Origin: WYZ-LMO8 sp964586135
Lineage (GTDB): Archaea > Thermoproteota > Methanomethylicia > Nezhaarchaeales > WYZ-LMO8
Reading direction: 5' to 3'
NCBI GenBank assembly: GCA_964586135.1
Contig: CAZPGS010000031.1
Coordinates: 1-9,281 of the forward strand
DNA: 9,281 nucleotides
Within the stretch, counting starts at the first letter, position 1. Each line of letters starts with the position of its first letter. Below, piece by piece: positions 6,099 to 9,281 of this stretch. Under the pieces are notes generated by a model. That model was not told where the DNA came from and did no database searches. It worked only from the letters and a program-made list of their open reading frames with translations. The position numbers and the translations under genes are program-made.

Positions 6099-7265
6099 TT
6101 AGAGACCTTTCTCGCGTACCATCTCTATAAAGGCTCTCATCCTGGTCACGTATTGCTCTCTGGGAAAGGGGTAGTCTAAGTCCAGCCTGACAGAGGGGAT
6201 GTTGTGTTTTCTGAGGCCGTCCCTCAAGTGGGGGTAGGCAAACCCCATGACCTCGCATCCCCTGTCCACTAAGAACACCACGCCATCGGCTTCGAATTCC
6301 TCTACTAACGCGCGTATGTACTCTATCCTCTCGTCTATGGCTCTTGAAAGTTGCTTCGACATTAGCAAACTCGGCGCACTTTTGAGCAAGTAGTGCTCTG
6401 CTAGGGCGTCGTAGGGGTCCTTGTTCCCATAGACTTCGCCCCAGAAGTAGACAGTCCCTGTGTTTAAGTCGTCAGAGACTATCTTCGCCCCGCAGTCCTC
6501 TATTATCTGCAAAACCTCAGGGTCGATTAGCTCCGTTCCGGAGACGTGCACCTTAACCTTCTTTTCAGCGCCTCCTCCTTGCTCGCATCCGGACTTTAAT
6601 GTACCGATACTCTCTAAGATCTTTTTGACTACCTCTGAATGCTCTTCTTTTGGCATAGTCATGCTTGAGACTACAATCTTCAACACGTCGGCCCCGCTCA
6701 AGGGGAAGTCATCCCCCTTCCTAGCTTGGTAAAGCATCCTGAGCAGTCGACGATTCTCGTTGTACACTTTAATGGCCTTCTTCAAGTCATCGTCAGACAC
6801 AGTCCTTCCTAGGAATTCCTCTACCTTGCTTTTGAGGCCTGAGATCTCCTTTGAGAAGTAATCCTTACAGACCTCGCTCTTCAATACCGGAACCTGCAGA
6901 AGGTACGAGAACTTCGGCTTCAAATAATGCCTCAATAAGTAGAACAGCGCTATGTACGTGTCCTCAAGCTTTGAGGCTACGAGGCCGTCGAGCCAGCCAT
7001 ACCTGCCGTTTAAAGCCGTTTCTAGACATTTCCTCGAAAAGCTACAGCTCCAAGAGGGCAAATAGGCGTGCGCTTTTTCGATCAACCGTGCTTCTCCAAA
7101 GAGCCTAAATGGGATCACGCCGCTAGCGTATATCACTTCTTCTGGTATGCTCCATGAGATCAAGCCGAATATTTTCTTGCCTCTTCCGTGCAACTCCTCA
7201 GCGAGTTTTATGGCAGCTTCGCCGAACCCCCTCTCAACTCCTTTAATTAGGTCCCTTAATTGCAT
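6099..7265 (-). CDS. 2-Hydroxyacyl-CoA dehydratase D-type (HgdB/YjiM-like) subunit with reduced cysteine set
   Basis: A 388-residue protein of the 2-hydroxyglutaryl-CoA dehydratase D-component / BcrB-BcrC family, oxygen-sensitive iron-sulfur proteins that take low-potential electrons from an ATP-driven activase. Fold markers are present: GKKIFGLISWSIPEEVIYASGVIPFRL, the first cysteine block LPSWSCSFSRKC (Cys74, Cys80), VHVSGTELIDPEVLQIIEDCG, a KDPYDALAEHYL helix, and DGVVFLVDRGCEVMGFAYPHL (Cys337) with a closing RLDLDYPFPREQ. Against YjiM as I recall it, only Cys74 and Cys337 remain of six conserved cysteines; Glu101, Asn268, Ala297 and Ser299 stand at the others. ATG 7265 was preferred over TTG 7292, which has no ribosome-binding site and overlaps the likely transcription start. 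The activase lies downstream; no second dehydratase subunit is in the window. The reaction cannot be stated. Confidence 0.85.
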   Translation of the reverse strand: MQLRDLIKGVERGFGEAAIKLAEELHGRGKKIFGLISWSIPEEVIYASGVIPFRLFGEARLIEKAHAYLPSWSCSFSRKCLETALNGRYGWLDGLVASKLEDTYIALFYLLRHYLKPKFSYLLQVPVLKSEVCKDYFSKEISGLKSKVEEFLGRTVSDDDLKKAIKVYNENRRLLRMLYQARKGDDFPLSGADVLKIVVSSMTMPKEEHSEVVKKILESIGTLKSGCEQGGGAEKKVKVHVSGTELIDPEVLQIIEDCGAKIVSDDLNTGTVYFWGEVYGNKDPYDALAEHYLLKSAPSLLMSKQLSRAIDERIEYIRALVEEFEADGVVFLVDRGCEVMGFAYPHLRDGLRKHNIPSVRLDLDYPFPREQYVTRMRAFIEMVREKGL

Positions 7266-7302
7266 GTCCGCTTCACGCCATACTCCTAACAATTCGTCAA
7301 GC

Positions 7303-7310
7303 TAAATAAC
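7303..7310 (-). promoter_or_regulatory. Putative TATA box for the dehydratase-type gene
   Basis: GTTATTTA on the minus strand, about 40 bases before the ATG at 7265. It predicts transcription start near 7280, which would place the upstream TTG at 7292 outside the message and supports the ATG. Assigned on composition and spacing only. Confidence 0.35.
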
Positions 7311-7592
7311 TTTCGAGGGCTCATGCTTGTTGTAGCTTCTCTAACAACTGCAATGCATGCGCGAAAGGATAAAAAAGTCGTCATAAAGGACGACCTCTTG
7401 CCAGATGCTTTATCGTCGTCTATTATAAAAGCCCGTCCCTTTGCTGCAACCCTCCTTAACGTGGAGAAACCATGTTGCCGCTTATGTGACTGTCATGGTA
7501 TGAGGTCGTAAAGAAGTTCTTGGGGCTACGTTGTACACTTCGTGGCGCTCTCTATGCCGCTTTAACGCTTGACGCAGTTCATCATAGCTCCT
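7311..7592. other. Intergenic region between oxidoreductase and dehydratase genes
   Basis: Apart from the terminator at 7371-7394 no convincing gene is seen. In the same frame as the oxidoreductase, 36 open codons follow its TGA down to TAA at 7484-7482 (beginning RSYDELRQALKRHRERHEVY), but without a start or ribosome-binding site. A 62-codon plus-strand frame at 7323-7511 has a weak GAGGG just before its ATG but resembles nothing I recognise and contains the terminator stem. Confidence 0.4.
7371..7394 (-). terminator. Stem-loop plus T6 terminator downstream of the F420-type oxidoreductase
   Basis: On the minus strand GTCGTC pairs perfectly with GACGAC across a six-base loop (CTTTAT) and is followed at once by TTTTTT. 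This is the layout of an intrinsic terminator. It lies about 200 bases after the oxidoreductase stop and 60 bases before the dehydratase promoter, so it would separate these two minus-strand transcription units. Confidence 0.6.
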
Positions 7593-8723
7593 TCACTTGC
7601 CCTTTATGTATCTTAAGACCTCAGCTAGGCATCTGAAGGACTCGCCAACTTTCATGGCGTCGCCGAAGTACGTGAGGTTCCATAACACTATATGTTGTAC
7701 GCTAATCTTCGCGTACTCTTCTATTTTCTTGATAACCTCATCCGGCGTCCCGTGGAGGAAGTAGTGCTCGCACACCTCTTCTGGAACCTTTTTGAGTGCT
7801 CGCATGACTTCTTCGCGCGCGTATTTGGTCGGCACGTATTGAGTCAGAGGGTTAAATCCCCTGCCAAGGGGGTGCTCGAAGCCGAGCTTCTCGTACATCA
7901 ACGAAGGAGCCGTGAGGGCCCAAGCCCTCATGAGGGGTGCTTTGAAAAGTCTATGACATTCTTCGTGGTCTCTGTCTATTACCACATACGCGTAGAGCCC
8001 TGGGGTTATCTCGTTGTGGTCTCTACCAGCGCGCTTTGCGGCATCCCTCACGATATTTAACATCTCTCTGTACTCTTCGACTGGAAGACAAGCGGGCAAC
8101 CAGCCATCGGCCAACCTACCCGTTATCTCCAGCGTCCTCTTCCCGTGAGCGCCCACCCATATCGGTGGATACCTCCCTTCTTGGTAAGGTTCTAAGTCGA
8201 GGACGGCATCTCTCAGCTTCCACAACTTCCCGTCGAAGCTCACCTTCTTTCCCTTGGAGCTCCATAGCAATTTTATGATCTTTATGGCCTCTTCGAGCCT
8301 TGAGGCTGGCTTGTCGTACGGTATTCCGTAGGGCTCCACGTTCTCGAGCTCGCCAGCTCCTATTCCGAGAATCACTCGCCCCTTTGATATGTGATCCAGC
8401 GTTAGGATCTCTTGGGCGAGCGTCGGGGGGTGTCTTCTAAAGCACTCAATGACGCTCGTTCCAAGAAGTACCCTTGAGGTATGTACGGCTACAGCCGCTA
8501 TCGTCACTAGGGGGTCTAAAAACACGTGGGGCGACTTCATCCTAATTACCAGAGGGGTTACGTCTAGAGTCCATATAGATTCGGGTATCCATCCCATGAG
8601 ATGGTCAGGCCACCAGATGGAGTCGTACCCTAGCTCTTCGGCCCTCTTGGCGTTCCTTACGACATCGTCGAACGGAGGTATGGTCGTTCCTGGCGCTCCC
8701 ACCTTAATCTCGTGAATGTCCAA
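7593..8723 (-). CDS. Luciferase-like, probably F420-dependent oxidoreductase
   Basis: A 376-residue TIM-barrel enzyme of the bacterial luciferase-like superfamily, soluble and cytoplasmic. In archaea most members use coenzyme F420, as do Mer and the glucose-6-phosphate and phthiodiolone-type reductases of actinobacteria. Visible features are the N-terminal strand IKVGAPGTTIPPFDDVVRNA, AEELGYDSIWWPDHLMGW with the Asp40-His41 pair typical of F420 members, LLGTSVIECFRRHPPTLAQE, the glycine-rich GRVILGIGAGE near 117-125, and YPPIWVGAHGKRTLEITGRLADGWLP near 185-210. The length suits the longer subgroup. TTG 8723 is supported by a strong GGAGGG at 8736-8731, 7 bases upstream. It is probably its own transcription unit, given the promoter-like sequence before it and the terminator after it. 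FMN instead of F420 cannot be excluded from sequence, and no F420 biosynthesis gene is nearby. The substrate is unknown. Confidence 0.88.
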   Translation of the reverse strand: MDIHEIKVGAPGTTIPPFDDVVRNAKRAEELGYDSIWWPDHLMGWIPESIWTLDVTPLVIRMKSPHVFLDPLVTIAAVAVHTSRVLLGTSVIECFRRHPPTLAQEILTLDHISKGRVILGIGAGELENVEPYGIPYDKPASRLEEAIKIIKLLWSSKGKKVSFDGKLWKLRDAVLDLEPYQEGRYPPIWVGAHGKRTLEITGRLADGWLPACLPVEEYREMLNIVRDAAKRAGRDHNEITPGLYAYVVIDRDHEECHRLFKAPLMRAWALTAPSLMYEKLGFEHPLGRGFNPLTQYVPTKYAREEVMRALKKVPEEVCEHYFLHGTPDEVIKKIEEYAKISVQHIVLWNLTYFGDAMKVGESFRCLAEVLRYIKGK

Positions 8724-8764
8724 CCAAGATCCCTCCGTGCTCGTAGAAAGTTAGGGTCCCTTTT

Positions 8765-8775
8765 CTATACTAAAA
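8765..8775 (-). promoter_or_regulatory. Putative TATA box for the luciferase-like oxidoreductase
   Basis: TTTTAGTATAG on the minus strand predicts a transcription start near 8745, about 22 bases before the TTG start, which leaves room for the GGAGGG at 8736-8731. The assignment is by composition and spacing. Confidence 0.35.
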
Positions 8776-9281
8776 TGAGCTTATTAATGTTATCGAGAGA
8801 TTCAGAGGTTAGATGGCTTGATTTAACGTGACACCCGTAACTGCCTTAACGTGATTCGCCCACTTAAAGCTGCCACGTCGTGGAGAGCCGTTTTAATCAT
8901 TGCGATGATTAAGATAGCGTGGGCTTGGGCGACATGGACCTCTATTCGCTTAAAGGTGTTCACTTTTTGGCGTTGGGCTTGGCGCAAAACATAGTAAGAA
9001 TGGCTAGATGCGCCTCTGGGAGTTAGAGGTTAAGGGACTCCTAATCAAAATAATTCACTAATCATTAGCTGAGGGTGTTGCCAAGCCCTCAAGACGAGGG
9101 AATTTTGCGAGGAATCATTTAGCGGAAGAGCGCGCGGGGCAACGGAGTATCTCCATGGTCCTCATGGCCGAGGGCGGAACAACCCTGTTCGTCGCGCTTT
9201 GTCCCGCTCATAAGAAGTGACCTCTGTTGACTCTGTAGTAGCGTTGAGCAATAACATGGACAACACCGCACCTTAGTAGAC
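8776..9281. other. Region without a recognisable gene
   Basis: About 500 bases with frequent stops in all frames and no tRNA-like or rRNA-like sequence that I can find. It holds a perfect palindrome at 8893-8912 over a TATA-like sequence and three copies of AATCATT followed by a GC step (8895, 9060, 9113). It also has short open frames: plus-strand 8934-9026 (MDLYSLKGVHFLALGLAQ, then 12 more residues) and 9008-9061. The first has a hydrophobic, transporter-N-terminus look but no ribosome-binding site and stops after 30 residues. The region may be an intergenic control region or eroded coding DNA. Confidence 0.4.
8893..8912. promoter_or_regulatory. Perfect 8+4+8 palindrome over a TATA-like box
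   Basis: TTAATCAT, four bases TGCG, then ATGATTAA: eight of eight positions are complementary. The left arm lies in TTTTAATC, which could be a TATA box for rightward transcription starting near 8920. A dimeric repressor bound here would cover the promoter. It could also form a short AT-rich hairpin in RNA, but with no T tract after it a terminator is unlikely. No regulator gene is adjacent within the window. Confidence 0.4.

Noticed and set aside
7323..7511. Plus-strand 62-codon open frame in the gap before the dehydratase gene
   Set aside because: It is unrecognised, overlaps a minus-strand promoter region and the terminator hairpin, and shows no family motif.
9060..9218. Open frame ending in MVLMAEGGTTLFVALCPAHK near the right edge
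   Set aside because: It has no ribosome-binding site, no recognised motif and an early stop; composition alone does not support a gene.
8776..9281. tRNA, C/D-box RNA or CRISPR array in the gene-free right end
   Set aside because: No T-loop GTTCRA-type box with pairing arms, no C/D boxes at proper spacing, and no regularly spaced repeats were found.

Overview
The window looks like chromosomal DNA of an archaeon, most likely a thermophilic member of the Thermoproteota/TACK group. This is inferred from four things: the protein families present (tungsten-type aldehyde:ferredoxin oxidoreductase, a coenzyme F420-type luciferase-like oxidoreductase, oxygen-sensitive 2-hydroxyacyl-CoA dehydratase/activase proteins); frequent AGG/AGA arginine and ATA isoleucine codons; many GTG and TTG starts with GAGG or AGGTGA ribosome-binding sites; and TATA-like boxes (CTTTTA, CTTAAA, TTTAAA) about 30-50 bases before several starts, instead of bacterial -35/-10 pairs. 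The lineage is an inference; no rRNA or tRNA gene was seen.

Layout. Bases 3-4221 are read on the plus strand: the C-terminal end of an aldehyde:ferredoxin oxidoreductase (cut by the window edge), an amidase-signature hydrolase, a GalT-type nucleotidylyltransferase, and a broken EamA/DMT membrane transporter. From 4343 to 8723 everything is on the minus strand; in transcription order these are an F420-type luciferase-like oxidoreductase, a 2-hydroxyacyl-CoA dehydratase D-type subunit, its ATP-dependent [4Fe-4S] activase, and a broken HD-domain phosphohydrolase. Bases 8776-9281 hold no recognisable gene, only a perfect hairpin-like palindrome, a recurring AATCATT motif and short open frames.

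The most coherent functional unit is the activase plus dehydratase-type subunit. The activase looks fully functional: it has the ASKHA nucleotide-binding motifs and both cluster cysteines. Its apparent partner keeps the fold but has lost most of the cysteines that hold the iron-sulfur cluster in relatives, and no second dehydratase subunit is present. This is either a diverged single-subunit system related to YjiM/YjiL and the double-cubane cluster proteins, or a paralogue with a changed role.

The second theme is gene decay. Between 3343 and 4892 two adjacent genes carry several independent lesions each: two frameshifts and a TGA in the transporter; a frameshift, a TGA and loss of the catalytic HD aspartate in the phosphohydrolase. 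A third, unassigned remnant may lie at 5840-6098. The genes on either side are intact, so this looks like local erosion, although assembly errors could account for some of the indels.
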